Positions 43,496 to 50,697 of a DNA stretch of 50,697 nucleotides are shown here, piece after piece. Position numbers and translations under genes: made by a program. The number at the start of each line of letters is the position of its first letter. Within the stretch, counting starts at the first letter, position 1. Where the stretch lies: contig DATMAT010000078.1 of NCBI GenBank assembly GCA_035559815.1, positions 1 through 50,697 of the forward strand. The letters run 5' to 3'. The DNA is from Thermodesulfobacteriota bacterium (lineage in GTDB: Bacteria; Desulfobacterota_D; UBA1144; Nemesobacterales; CSP1-2). Below the pieces are notes generated by a model. That model was not told where the DNA came from. It ran no database searches and saw nothing but the letters and a program-made list of their open reading frames with translations.

Positions 43496-43888
43496 TCACA
43501 GCACTGTGCATAAAAGCTCTCCACCAATCTTGAGACGCCGTGCCTCCGTCCCAGTCATAATGCCCCTTGAGGTGGAAACAATAGAAATTCCTAGGCCTCC
43601 TCGTACCCTGGGAAGTTCATTCTTGTTCACGTATACACGACAACCCGGTTTACTAACCCTCTTAACCTCTTTTATAACCGTTTCTCCATCGGGCGTGTAG
43701 AGAAGGTCGATCTTGATTATCTTTCTCGGCTCCTCTTCAAACACCTTGTAATCGGCTATGAACCCCTCTTCCTTAAGAATCCGGGCTATCTCTACCTTTA
43801 TTCTTGAGGCCGGGACCTCTAGCGATTTATGGCGAGCTATAAGAGCGTTTCTTATTCTTGTAAGCATATCAGCAATAGGGTCGGTCAT
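43496..43888 (-). CDS. rpsH: 30S ribosomal protein S8
   Basis: Primary 16S rRNA binder that commonly autoregulates the spc operon, 130 residues. MTDPIADMLTRIRNALIARH at the start and STSRGIMTGTEARRLKIGGELLCTVL at the end are diagnostic. Confidence 0.96.
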   Translation of the reverse strand: MTDPIADMLTRIRNALIARHKSLEVPASRIKVEIARILKEEGFIADYKVFEEEPRKIIKIDLLYTPDGETVIKEVKRVSKPGCRVYVNKNELPRVRGGLGISIVSTSRGIMTGTEARRLKIGGELLCTVL

Positions 43889-43905
43889 TTCATCTCCCTC
43901 TCTCG

Positions 43906-43972
43906 ATTTCGGATTTTAGATTCCGGATTTCGGAATATTTTTATCCGCAATCCGCATCCCGCATTCCGAAAT
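43906..43972. repeat. Inverted repeat between rpsN and rpsH
   Basis: Arms ATTTCGGA (43906) and TCCGAAAT (43965), with GGATTTCGGAAT and ATCCGCAATCCGC words between. Same family as at 36721 and 47745. Confidence 0.7.
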
Positions 43973-43981
43973 TGTACAAAA

Positions 43982-44167
43982 TCACCAGCTTGCCTTCCTT
44001 ACGCCGGGAATACTTCCGAAGCTGGCCTTATCCCTGAAGCATAACCGGCACATAGCGAACTTTCTTATGTACGACCTGGGCCTACCACAAAGCGGACAGC
44101 GGTTTCTTTTTCTAACTTTAAACTTTGGCTTTCTATTGGATTTCTCTAAAAGCGCCTTTCTGGTCAT
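43982..44167 (-). CDS. rpsN: 30S ribosomal protein S14, zinc type
   Basis: Small-subunit head protein, 61 residues from the ATG at 44165-44167 (a GTG two codons upstream is less likely; AGAGAGG precedes the ATG). Two CxxC pairs, [10 protein letters not shown] and MCRLC, make it the zinc-binding short form, whose usual length is 61. Confidence 0.95.
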   Translation of the reverse strand: MTRKALLEKSNRKPKFKVRKRNRCPLCGRPRSYIRKFAMCRLCFRDKASFGSIPGVRKASW

Positions 44168-44178
44168 GAACACCCTCT

Positions 44179-44733
44179 CTAATTTTTTCTAAACGGCATA
44201 CCCAGATTCGTCAAAAGCTCCCTGGCTTCTTCGTCGCTTTTGGCACTCGTTACTATAGTCACGTTCATACCCTTAACCTTTTCAATCTTGCCGTAATCGG
44301 CCTCCGGGAATATCAGGTGCTCTCTGATGCCCAGTGTGTAGTTTCCACGGCCGTCGAATGCATCCGCCGAAACACCCTTAAAATCTCTCACCCGGGGAAG
44401 CGCCAGATTGACCAGCCTATCCAGGAACTCGTACATGCGGTCTCCGCGTAGTGTGACCATGCAACCGATAGGAACCCCTTCTCTCAACTTAAAACCGGCT
44501 ATAGATTTTCTGGCCCTGGTCACAACCGGCTTCTGTCCTACTATGGAAGACAACTCGTTGACAGCATCGTCTATTACTTTATTCTCCCTTCCCGCATCAC
44601 TCAGCCTTCCGAGCCCCATATTCACCACGATCTTCTCCAGACGGGGAATCTGCATGGGGTTTTTATACCCAAACCGCTCTTTTAACTTTGGAGCCACCTT
44701 TTCTTTGTAAACCACTTTTAATCTTGGAGCCAT
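44179..44733 (-). CDS. rplE: 50S ribosomal protein L5
   Basis: 5S rRNA-binding protein of the central protuberance, 184 residues. [18 protein letters not shown] and [23 protein letters not shown] are hallmarks. The start overlaps the rplX stop by one base (TGATG). Confidence 0.96.
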   Translation of the reverse strand: MAPRLKVVYKEKVAPKLKERFGYKNPMQIPRLEKIVVNMGLGRLSDAGRENKVIDDAVNELSSIVGQKPVVTRARKSIAGFKLREGVPIGCMVTLRGDRMYEFLDRLVNLALPRVRDFKGVSADAFDGRGNYTLGIREHLIFPEADYGKIEKVKGMNVTIVTSAKSDEEARELLTNLGMPFRKN

Positions 44734-45098
44734 CAGGTCTTAATTTCCTCGCCGCTTTTTTTGCTATATCTTACCTTTTCCTTCGTGGGGAGCACCTTAT
44801 ACCCCACCCTGACCGGGCGCTTTACCGTAGGGTCGTACGGCATCAGATTGGATAGATGAATAGGGGCTTCCTTCTCGATTATTCCACCGGTCGGATTTTT
44901 TTGAGAAGGACGGCTATGACGCTTTACCATGTTCAGCTTCTCCACCAAGGCCTTGTTCTTATCCCTCAAAACCCTTATCACCTTTCCGGTCTTCCCCTTG
45001 TCCTTACCGGCTATTACATAAACCGTGTCACCGGTCCTGATATGAAATTTTCTTCTTCCCAATCCCTTTTTTTTATTATCCCTGACCATAGAAACCAA
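44733..45098 (-). CDS. rplX: 50S ribosomal protein L24
   Basis: Assembly-initiator protein of the large subunit. KOW motif: [20 protein letters not shown], then [26 protein letters not shown]. The start is uncertain. TTG at 45096-45098 is preferred because the only GGAGG lies nine bases before it; ATG at 45087-45089 is the alternative. Product is about 121 residues. Confidence 0.93.
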   Translation of the reverse strand: MVSMVRDNKKKGLGRRKFHIRTGDTVYVIAGKDKGKTGKVIRVLRDKNKALVEKLNMVKRHSRPSQKNPTGGIIEKEAPIHLSNLMPYDPTVKRPVRVGYKVLPTKEKVRYSKKSGEEIKT

Positions 45099-45099
45099 A

Positions 45100-45468
45100 T
45101 TAAACAACCTCCGGTGCCAGTGAGATTATTTTCATAAAGCCCTGAAGACGGAGCTCCCTGGCTATGGGGCCAAATACACGCGTTCCCATGGGCTCATTTT
45201 CCTTGGTTATGAGCACCGCCGCATTATTATCGAACCGGACATAGGAGCCGTCAGCACGCCTCTGTTCCTTTCTGGTGCGAACTATGACCGCCCGATGGAC
45301 ATCCCCTTTCTCCACCTTAGAATTGGGGAGTGCCTCCTTGACCGAAACCACGACGATATCACCCAGCCGGGCGTATTTCCGGTTAGAACCGCCCATTACC
45401 CTTATGCAGAAAAGCTTTTTCGCCCCGGTGTTGTCTGCAGATTCGAGAACCGTAGTAGGTTGAATCAC
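45100..45468 (-). CDS. rplN: 50S ribosomal protein L14
   Basis: Large-subunit protein at the subunit interface, 122 residues. Begins [28 protein letters not shown] and includes [12 protein letters not shown] and [13 protein letters not shown]. Overlaps rpsQ by four bases. The GGAGG serving rplX lies in its last codons. Confidence 0.96.
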   Translation of the reverse strand: MIQPTTVLESADNTGAKKLFCIRVMGGSNRKYARLGDIVVVSVKEALPNSKVEKGDVHRAVIVRTRKEQRRADGSYVRFDNNAAVLITKENEPMGTRVFGPIARELRLQGFMKIISLAPEVV

Positions 45469-45773
45469 TCCGTATTTCCTCCTTGCTCGGATAATTCCTC
45501 TATAACCTCGCCTTCGATAACAGTGGCATGCTCAAGAACCTTGCTTACCCTCCATCTCTTCGTCTTACTTAGAGGTCTTGTACCGATTATAAGAACCTTA
45601 TCCCCCACTTTGCACTCCCCCTTTTCATCGTGAGCCTTGAACCGGGAGGTTGCCTTTATCGGCTTGAGGTAACTGGAATGTTTTTTAATTCTAGTCACAT
45701 CCACAACCACCGTTTTATCCATCTTATCGCTAGTAACTACACCCACTAGCTTCTTAACCTTTCCTCTGGCCAT
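45465..45773 (-). CDS. rpsQ: 30S ribosomal protein S17
   Basis: Primary 16S rRNA-binding protein with an OB fold, 102 residues. [24 protein letters not shown] and [23 protein letters not shown] are typical. The C-terminal extension is about 15 residues longer than in E. coli. Confidence 0.95.
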   Translation of the reverse strand: MARGKVKKLVGVVTSDKMDKTVVVDVTRIKKHSSYLKPIKATSRFKAHDEKGECKVGDKVLIIGTRPLSKTKRWRVSKVLEHATVIEGEVIEELSEQGGNTE

Positions 45774-45778
45774 AGGTC

Positions 45779-45982
45779 TTATTTTCTCCTTATTCCCAGT
45801 TCTCTCTCTCTTTTGAGGGTTAATACCCTGGCCAGGTCCTTCCTCAGTTTCCTTACCCTGGCCACATTTGTGGTCTGGTTGGTGGCAATTTGCACCCGGA
45901 GGTTGAAAAGCTCCTCCTTTGTATCCCTTTCCTTTTTCATCAACTCCTCGTCGCTAAGCTCTCTTATCTCACCTGGCTTCAT
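45779..45982 (-). CDS. rpmC: 50S ribosomal protein L29
   Basis: Two-helix protein at the tunnel exit, 67 residues: [20 protein letters not shown] then [15 protein letters not shown] and [16 protein letters not shown]. Overlaps rplP by four bases. Confidence 0.95.
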   Translation of the reverse strand: MKPGEIRELSDEELMKKERDTKEELFNLRVQIATNQTTNVARVRKLRKDLARVLTLKRERELGIRRK

Positions 45983-46404
45983 GTGGTCAGAACCCCCTCT
46001 TCCCGGGCCACTACGCGCGTCTTCACCGGAAGTTTATGAGAGGCGAGCCGGAGCGCTTCCCTGGATACATCCTTGGGAAGGCCGCTTATCTCGTAGAGCA
46101 TGGTGCCCCGATATATCGGCGCTACATACCCGGCAACATCTCCTTTTCCTTTTCCCATCCTGGTCTCCGCGGGTTTCTTGGTTATAGGCTTATCCGGAAA
46201 TATCCTCACCCATAGCTTGGCGCCCCGTCTCACGTGACGGGTTATGGCCACTCGAGCCGCCTCAATCTGTTGAGAGGTCAGCTTGCCGCATTCTAGCGAT
46301 TGAAGCCCGAACTCCCCGAAGGCCAAGGTTGCCCCCCTTGTCGCCTTTCCCCTTATTCTTCCCTTATGTTGCTTTCTATACTTTGTCCTAGCCGGCTGAA
46401 GCAT
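45979..46404 (-). CDS. rplP: 50S ribosomal protein L16
   Basis: Large-subunit protein that organises the A-site region, 141 residues. [38 protein letters not shown] and the KLPVKTRVV ending match the family. Confidence 0.96.
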   Translation of the reverse strand: MLQPARTKYRKQHKGRIRGKATRGATLAFGEFGLQSLECGKLTSQQIEAARVAITRHVRRGAKLWVRIFPDKPITKKPAETRMGKGKGDVAGYVAPIYRGTMLYEISGLPKDVSREALRLASHKLPVKTRVVAREEGVLTT

Positions 46405-46427
46405 TTTTTATTTCCCGCCTTGTTAAA

Positions 46428-47081
46428 TCAACTTGTATGTCTTGCCTTTCTTTCCAAAACCTCGCCCTTGAATATCCATACCTTTACACCTATGACTCCA
46501 TAGGTTGTTTTTGCCTCGGCCAATCCGTAATCTATGTCTGCCCGGAGAGTAGTAAGAGGGACTCGTCCCTCCCGGTACCACTCTTTTCTGGCTATCTCCG
46601 CTCCGCCCAACCTACCAGCCACCATAACTTTTATACCAATTGCCCCAAGCCTGAGAGCAGAAGCCATCGCCCTCTTCATGGCCCGTCTATATGCAACCCT
46701 CCTGGAAAGTTGAAGGGCTACATTCTCCGCCACAAGCTGGGCATCCACCTCCGGACGTTTTACTTCACGGATATCCAGATAAACATCCTTACCGGTCATT
46801 TCGTGGAGGCTTCGCCTTAAAGATTCGATCTCCTGTCCCTTTCTGCCGATTATCATGCCCGGCCGTGCCGCATATATCACCACCCTTACCCTCTCTGATG
46901 CGGCCCTTTCCAACTCAATCTTGGAAATACCAGCCTGATAAAACTCCTTCTTGATGATGGACCTGATCTTTATGTCCTCGTGAAGAAGCTCGGTGTATTT
47001 TTGCTTCTCGGCATACCACTTTGAATCCCAACTTTTGGTGATCCCGATCCTGAGCCCTATAGGGCAAACCTTTTGTCCCAA
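46428..47081 (-). CDS. rpsC: 30S ribosomal protein S3
   Basis: Small-subunit protein of the mRNA entry channel, with an N-terminal KH domain ([21 protein letters not shown]). The TTG at 47079-47081 gives the canonical [13 protein letters not shown] start and has AAGGGGG upstream; another TTG at 47100-47102 would add seven residues inside rplV. 217 residues. No ATG is available near the start. Confidence 0.93.
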   Translation of the reverse strand: MGQKVCPIGLRIGITKSWDSKWYAEKQKYTELLHEDIKIRSIIKKEFYQAGISKIELERAASERVRVVIYAARPGMIIGRKGQEIESLRRSLHEMTGKDVYLDIREVKRPEVDAQLVAENVALQLSRRVAYRRAMKRAMASALRLGAIGIKVMVAGRLGGAEIARKEWYREGRVPLTTLRADIDYGLAEAKTTYGVIGVKVWIFKGEVLERKARHTS

Positions 47082-47082
47082 G

Positions 47083-47421
47083 TTATAACCCCCTTTCTTC
47101 AAGCACTATCGTGAGGTGACTCATCCTTCTCTTCCTGGAATAAGCCCTTCCCATCGCTCTTGGCCTAATCCTCTTGAGCACCGGGCCTGGGGAAGCGTAA
47201 GCCTCCTTTACGTACAAGGTCTCGGTACTGGTATGCCCTTTCTCGGCGGCATTAGCCACGGCGGACTTAAGGAGCTTGGCCACGATTGGCGCCGGCCTTC
47301 TCTTAACTGACCCGAGGACCGAAAACGCCTCCTCGACCCCGTTTCCTCTTATCAAGTCCAATATTACCCTAGCCTTTTTTGGCGATGTTCTAGCGTACTT
47401 ATGCACTGCCCGGGAGACCAT
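47083..47421 (-). CDS. rplV: 50S ribosomal protein L22
   Basis: Tunnel-lining large-subunit protein, 112 residues. [18 protein letters not shown] and the beta-hairpin region [24 protein letters not shown] are diagnostic. 12 bases downstream of rpsS. Confidence 0.96.
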   Translation of the reverse strand: MVSRAVHKYARTSPKKARVILDLIRGNGVEEAFSVLGSVKRRPAPIVAKLLKSAVANAAEKGHTSTETLYVKEAYASPGPVLKRIRPRAMGRAYSRKRRMSHLTIVLEERGL

Positions 47422-47433
47422 CTCTTCACCCTT

Positions 47434-47727
47434 TTAACCTGTGGTTTTTTCAAGTTTTGCCTTCTTATCTCCTCCGCCATGCCCGGTAAAGGTGCGCGTG
47501 GGAGAAAACTCTCCTAACTTATGACCCACCATGTATTCGGTTATGTATACCGGAATAAACTTCTTCCCGTTATAAACGGCAAAGGTAAGACCTATCATGT
47601 CTGGAATAATCATCGAATCCCGGGACCAGGTTTTGATGATACGCTGGTCTCCTGAAGTCTTCGCTGCTTGAATTTTCTTGAGCAGTTTTGAGTCTACATA
47701 AGGGCCTTTTTTATTCGACCTTGCCAT
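47434..47727 (-). CDS. rpsS: 30S ribosomal protein S19
   Basis: Small-subunit head protein, 97 residues. [42 protein letters not shown] and [17 protein letters not shown] are hallmarks. An inverted-repeat element separates it from rplB. Confidence 0.96.
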   Translation of the reverse strand: MARSNKKGPYVDSKLLKKIQAAKTSGDQRIIKTWSRDSMIIPDMIGLTFAVYNGKKFIPVYITEYMVGHKLGEFSPTRTFTGHGGGDKKAKLEKTTG

Positions 47728-47744
47728 GTTTACTCCTTCTCTTG

Positions 47745-47812
47745 ATTGCGGATTTTAGATCTCGGATTTCGGATTAAGATATTCCGCAATCCGCATTCCG
47801 ATTTCCGAAATC
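47745..47812. repeat. Inverted repeat between rplB and rpsS
   Basis: Arms ATTGCGGA (47745)/TCCGCAAT (47783) and GATTTCGGA (47765)/TCCGAAATC (47804), all perfect but interleaved, so the two hairpins are alternative folds or form a pseudoknot-like pair. The last base overlaps the rplB stop codon. Confidence 0.75.
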
Positions 47813-48660
47813 TATTTGTCCATTCCATAACCTATTCTTCTGCGTTTTACTATGAATTTATCCGTCCTCTTGTTTTTTCTTGTCTTGTATCCTATTGTAA
47901 TCCAACCCCATGGTGAAACCGGATGAGGATTTCCTTTCGTGGCCTTCCCCTCTCCCCCGCCGTGTGGATGGTCTACTGGATTCATCGCCACCCCCCTTAC
48001 ATGAGGGCGTCGGCCCATGTGTCTAGTTCTTCCGGCCTTACCTATTACCACCAACTCGTGCTCCAGGTTCCCCACTCTGCCGATGGTAGCCATGCAGTTA
48101 AGTGGAACCAGACGAATCTCTCCGGAGCTTAGCTTTAGCTGGGCATAATCCCCCTCTTTAGCCAATATCTGAGCGGAAGCTCCGGCCGCTCGCAGTATTT
48201 TGCCGCCGCCGCCCGGCTTTAACTCCACGTTGTGTATCAAGGTCCCCAGGGGGATATTTTTTAGGGGAAGGGCATTACCGGTAACAATATCCACGCTCTC
48301 CCCGGAGGACACCACCGTATCCCCGACGTTTAAGCCGTCTGGCGCTATTATATAGCGTTTCTCCCCGTCTTTATAATTTAGAAGTGCTATTCTTGCCGAA
48401 CGGTTAGGGTCATACTCTATAGTAGCTACCTTTGCCGGGACGTCGAATTTATCCCTCTTGAAATCGATAATCCGGTAAAGCCGCTTGTGCCCACCCCCGC
48501 GATGGCGAGATGAGACCCTGCCCTGAGAGTTTCTACCCGCTCGTTTCTTGAGCGACTCCGTGAGCTTTTTGTGGGGCCTGTCCGTTGTGACCTCAGAAAA
48601 ATCGAGAGAAGTTTTAAACCGCGTTCCCGGGGTCTTTGGATTATATTTTTTAATACCCAT
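47812..48660 (-). CDS. rplB: 50S ribosomal protein L2
   Basis: Core large-subunit protein near the peptidyl-transferase centre, 282 residues. [19 protein letters not shown], and the C-terminal [21 protein letters not shown] with the conserved His cluster. Its stop codon lies at the edge of an inverted repeat. Two bases separate it from rplW. Confidence 0.96.
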   Translation of the reverse strand: MGIKKYNPKTPGTRFKTSLDFSEVTTDRPHKKLTESLKKRAGRNSQGRVSSRHRGGGHKRLYRIIDFKRDKFDVPAKVATIEYDPNRSARIALLNYKDGEKRYIIAPDGLNVGDTVVSSGESVDIVTGNALPLKNIPLGTLIHNVELKPGGGGKILRAAGASAQILAKEGDYAQLKLSSGEIRLVPLNCMATIGRVGNLEHELVVIGKAGRTRHMGRRPHVRGVAMNPVDHPHGGGEGKATKGNPHPVSPWGWITIGYKTRKNKRTDKFIVKRRRIGYGMDK

Positions 48661-48662
48661 AT

Positions 48663-48950
48663 TTAAACACCCTCAAAAAATTCTATCTTTCCTTCTTTAA
48701 GCTTTACATATGCCTTCTTTAGCGGGGACCTACGCCCTACGGGACGCCCAAACCTCTTTACTTTCTTTCCGGGGACTATCAGTGTCCTTACTGCTTCTAC
48801 CTTCACCTTGAATACCTTTTCTACCGCTTCCTTTATTTCTTTCTTATTAGCCTTCCTTCCAACTGAAAAAACATACCAGCCGCTTTCCTTTATGGCCGAA
48901 GACTTTTCTGTTATTATGGGGCGCTTAATTGTCTGCAATGGTTCTTTCAA
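48663..48950 (-). CDS. rplW: 50S ribosomal protein L23
   Basis: Tunnel-exit protein that docks trigger factor and SRP, 95 residues. [23 protein letters not shown] and [18 protein letters not shown] are typical. Overlaps rplD by four bases. Confidence 0.96.
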   Translation of the reverse strand: MKEPLQTIKRPIITEKSSAIKESGWYVFSVGRKANKKEIKEAVEKVFKVKVEAVRTLIVPGKKVKRFGRPVGRRSPLKKAYVKLKEGKIEFFEGV

Positions 48951-49570
48951 CCCTTGAGTACCTCCTGAACCTTGAGAAGTGAGTCCTCTGTCATAACCAA
49001 GGTATCGAATCTGAGGAGATCATAGACGTTTAGCCCTTCTGACTTCAGCACCTTGACGCTTTTCAGGTTTCTTGCAGATTTAGTAAGATTCTCGTTTTCT
49101 CCGCTAATGACTACGAGGGCTCGGTCAAGCTCAAAAGTCCTGATAAAATCCACTACCAGTCTCGTCTTCACCCGGTCAAGATTAAAATCCTTTAGTATGA
49201 CGATGTGACCATCCTTATGTTTTAGAGAAAGTGCGCTTCGCAACGCCCCGCGTCTTACCTTCTTAGGAACAGCATAGGACCAATCCTTGGGCTTCGGCCC
49301 AAAGATAACGGCTCCCTTTCTCCATTGCGGGGCTCTTATACTTCCTTGGCGCGCCCGCCCCAGATGCTTCTGTTTCCAGGGCTTCCTTCCTCCCCCGCTC
49401 ACCTCTCCCCTGGTCTTGGTTGATGCAGTTCCGGAACGATGGTTGGCTAACTGCCAATTAACTACGTAATAAAACAAATGCTCCTTGATGGGAGATTCAA
49501 ATATCTCTGGATCAAGCTCGATAGAGCCTACCTTGTTCCTATTCAAATCGTATATATCATACTGCGGCAC
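48947..49570 (-). CDS. rplD: 50S ribosomal protein L4
   Basis: Tunnel-lining protein, in many bacteria also the autogenous regulator of the S10 operon, 207 residues. Extended-loop motif: RSGTASTKTRGEVSGGGRKPW then GRARQGSIRAPQWRKG. Its start overlaps the end of rplC by 14 bases. Confidence 0.95.
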   Translation of the reverse strand: MPQYDIYDLNRNKVGSIELDPEIFESPIKEHLFYYVVNWQLANHRSGTASTKTRGEVSGGGRKPWKQKHLGRARQGSIRAPQWRKGAVIFGPKPKDWSYAVPKKVRRGALRSALSLKHKDGHIVILKDFNLDRVKTRLVVDFIRTFELDRALVVISGENENLTKSARNLKSVKVLKSEGLNVYDLLRFDTLVMTEDSLLKVQEVLKG

Positions 49571-50213
49571 TTTTGACTCTCCCTTTTGTCGTGTGCTTGA
49601 GTATCAGGATACCCCCGTTTGGCCCGGGGACTGACCCCTTTATGACTATCAGGTTTTTATCCGGGTCTATCTTCACCACTTTGAGTCTCTGCATAGTAAC
49701 CTTTTCCGCACCCATATGACCGGCCATTCTAAGCCCCTTCCATACCCTAGCCGGAAAGGAGTGTTGGCCTATCGACCCCGGTTTTCGGTGAGACATGCCG
49801 CCATGGGAATCAGGCTGTCCGGCAAAGCCGTGCCTTTTCATAACCCCGGCGAAACCCTTTCCTTTGCTGGTTCCGGTAACATCTATGAGGTCTCCTTCCT
49901 TGAAGACATCGACCCTTATCACATCACCCGGCTTGTAATCGTCGGCCTTGCCGTCGAGAACTGCGAACTCCTTTATGACCCTCAAGGGTGGAACCCCGGC
50001 CCTTTTTAGATGTCCGAGAAGGGGTTTATTAAGCCTCTTCGGTTTTATCTCTTCAAAACCCACCTGAACGGCCTCGTATCCGTCTTTGTCCTGTCTCTTC
50101 TTGTCAATCACGAAGCACGGTCCGGCTACGACCACTGTGGCCGGCACAGCCGTGCCGTCATCGAAGAATAATTCGGTCATTCCTATTTTTTTACCTATCA
50201 GTCCTTCAATCAT
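49557..50213 (-). CDS. rplC: 50S ribosomal protein L3
   Basis: Early-assembly large-subunit protein, 218 residues. IGKKIGMTELFFDDGTAVPATVV at the start and GKGFAGVMKRHGFAG, then SIGQHSFPARVWKGLRMAGHMG, are hallmarks. Six bases separate it from rpsJ. Confidence 0.96.
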   Translation of the reverse strand: MIEGLIGKKIGMTELFFDDGTAVPATVVVAGPCFVIDKKRQDKDGYEAVQVGFEEIKPKRLNKPLLGHLKRAGVPPLRVIKEFAVLDGKADDYKPGDVIRVDVFKEGDLIDVTGTSKGKGFAGVMKRHGFAGQPDSHGGMSHRKPGSIGQHSFPARVWKGLRMAGHMGAEKVTMQRLKVVKIDPDKNLIVIKGSVPGPNGGILILKHTTKGRVKSAAV

Positions 50214-50218
50214 CAGCT

Positions 50219-50539
50219 TTAAGACCCCGTAAGTTTTATCTCAACCTCAACCCCCGAAGCCAGGTCGAGTTTCATCAGAGCATCTATGGTTTGCTGTGTG
50301 GGCTCCAGTATATCCACCAGCCTCTTGTGTGTCCTGACCTCGAAATGCTCTCTCGAATTTTTATCCACATGCGGCGACCTTAGCACGCAATAACGACTTA
50401 TATCGGTCGGTAATGGAACTGGACCGGCTACTCTTGCCCCGGTTCTTTTAGCCGTCTCTACGATTTCCGATGCAGACCTATCCAGCAACTTGTGGTCAAA
50501 TGACTTGAGCTTAATTCTGATCTTGGCAGCACGATTCAT
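50219..50539 (-). CDS. rpsJ: 30S ribosomal protein S10
   Basis: Small-subunit protein and NusE transcription factor, 106 residues. [29 protein letters not shown], then GPVPLPT and [24 protein letters not shown]. First gene of the S10 operon; it follows tuf by 20 bases, so the str and S10 operons appear joined. Confidence 0.96.
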   Translation of the reverse strand: MNRAAKIRIKLKSFDHKLLDRSASEIVETAKRTGARVAGPVPLPTDISRYCVLRSPHVDKNSREHFEVRTHKRLVDILEPTQQTIDALMKLDLASGVEVEIKLTGS

Positions 50540-50559
50540 GTCTTGTTATCCCTGAAACC

Positions 50560-50697
50560 CTATTCGATGATTTTAGTAACTACACCTGCTCCCACCGTCC
50601 TTCCCCCTTCCCTTATCGCAAACCTCAGCTTCTCCTCCATCGCCACCGGCGCTATCAACTCCACCTCCATGTTCACGTTATCCCCAGGCATCACCAT
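50560..50697 (-). CDS. tuf: Elongation factor Tu, C-terminal end only
   Basis: The last 45 codons of EF-Tu, open to the right edge and ending in TAG. The sequence [20 protein letters not shown], followed by [21 protein letters not shown], is the conserved end of domain 3. EF-Tu delivers aminoacyl-tRNA to the ribosome. The 5' part lies beyond the window; this arrangement (tuf before rpsJ) is common and implies rpsL, rpsG and fusA further upstream. Confidence 0.96.
   Translation of the reverse strand: MVMPGDNVNMEVELIAPVAMEEKLRFAIREGGRTVGAGVVTKIIE

Overview
The window is one end of a bacterial chromosome section that carries two conserved housekeeping blocks separated by a gene-sparse, repeat-rich accessory stretch. 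Nothing in it fixes the taxon. A full complex I-type nuo operon, a menaquinone/ubiquinone methyltransferase, zinc-type ribosomal proteins S14, S4 and L36, and a zinc-type adenylate kinase suggest an uncultured, probably diderm and respiring bacterium. No rRNA, tRNA, CRISPR array, integrase or transposase was found.

Region 1 (1-9743, minus strand) is a respiratory complex I operon in the order nuoA, nuoBC (one fused gene), nuoD, H, I, J, K, L, M, N. NuoN runs off the left edge. The NADH module genes nuoE, F and G are absent. Immediately upstream on the same strand (10481-13375) lies korA-korB, a two-subunit 2-oxoacid:ferredoxin oxidoreductase with a good sigma70-type promoter. The layout invites the hypothesis that reduced ferredoxin from the oxidoreductase feeds the NuoEFG-less complex.

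Region 2 (13376-35068) is accessory. Enzymes are scattered as single genes on both strands: thioesterase, AhpD-like protein, glyoxalase I, an exported truncated haemoglobin, MetF, UbiE, photolyase, two alpha/beta hydrolases, a THEP1 NTPase coupled to a secreted zinc phospholipase/P1-nuclease-like protein, a Fic protein flanked by 34-bp direct repeats, an SDR with an unusual active site, a stand-alone LigD phosphoesterase, PdxH, a TIGR01777 epimerase and an LLM flavoprotein. Three paralogous small Cys-motif proteins (18943-19929) and two homologous micro-ORFs (13850-14333) match nothing I recognise. The spaces are filled with several families of palindromic repeats, some with compensatory base changes between copies, and with remnants of internally deleted genes.

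Region 3 (35069-50697, minus strand) is the S10-spc-alpha ribosomal supercluster in canonical order: tuf (C-terminal end only, cut by the right edge), rpsJ, rplC, D, W, B, rpsS, rplV, rpsC, rplP, rpmC, rpsQ, rplN, X, E, rpsN, rpsH, rplF, R, rpsE, rplO, secY, adk, map, infA, rpmJ, rpsM, rpsK, rpsD, rpoA, rplQ. The L30 gene rpmD is missing from its usual place. Several internal junctions carry a palindromic intergenic repeat. Many start codons here are TTG or GTG.
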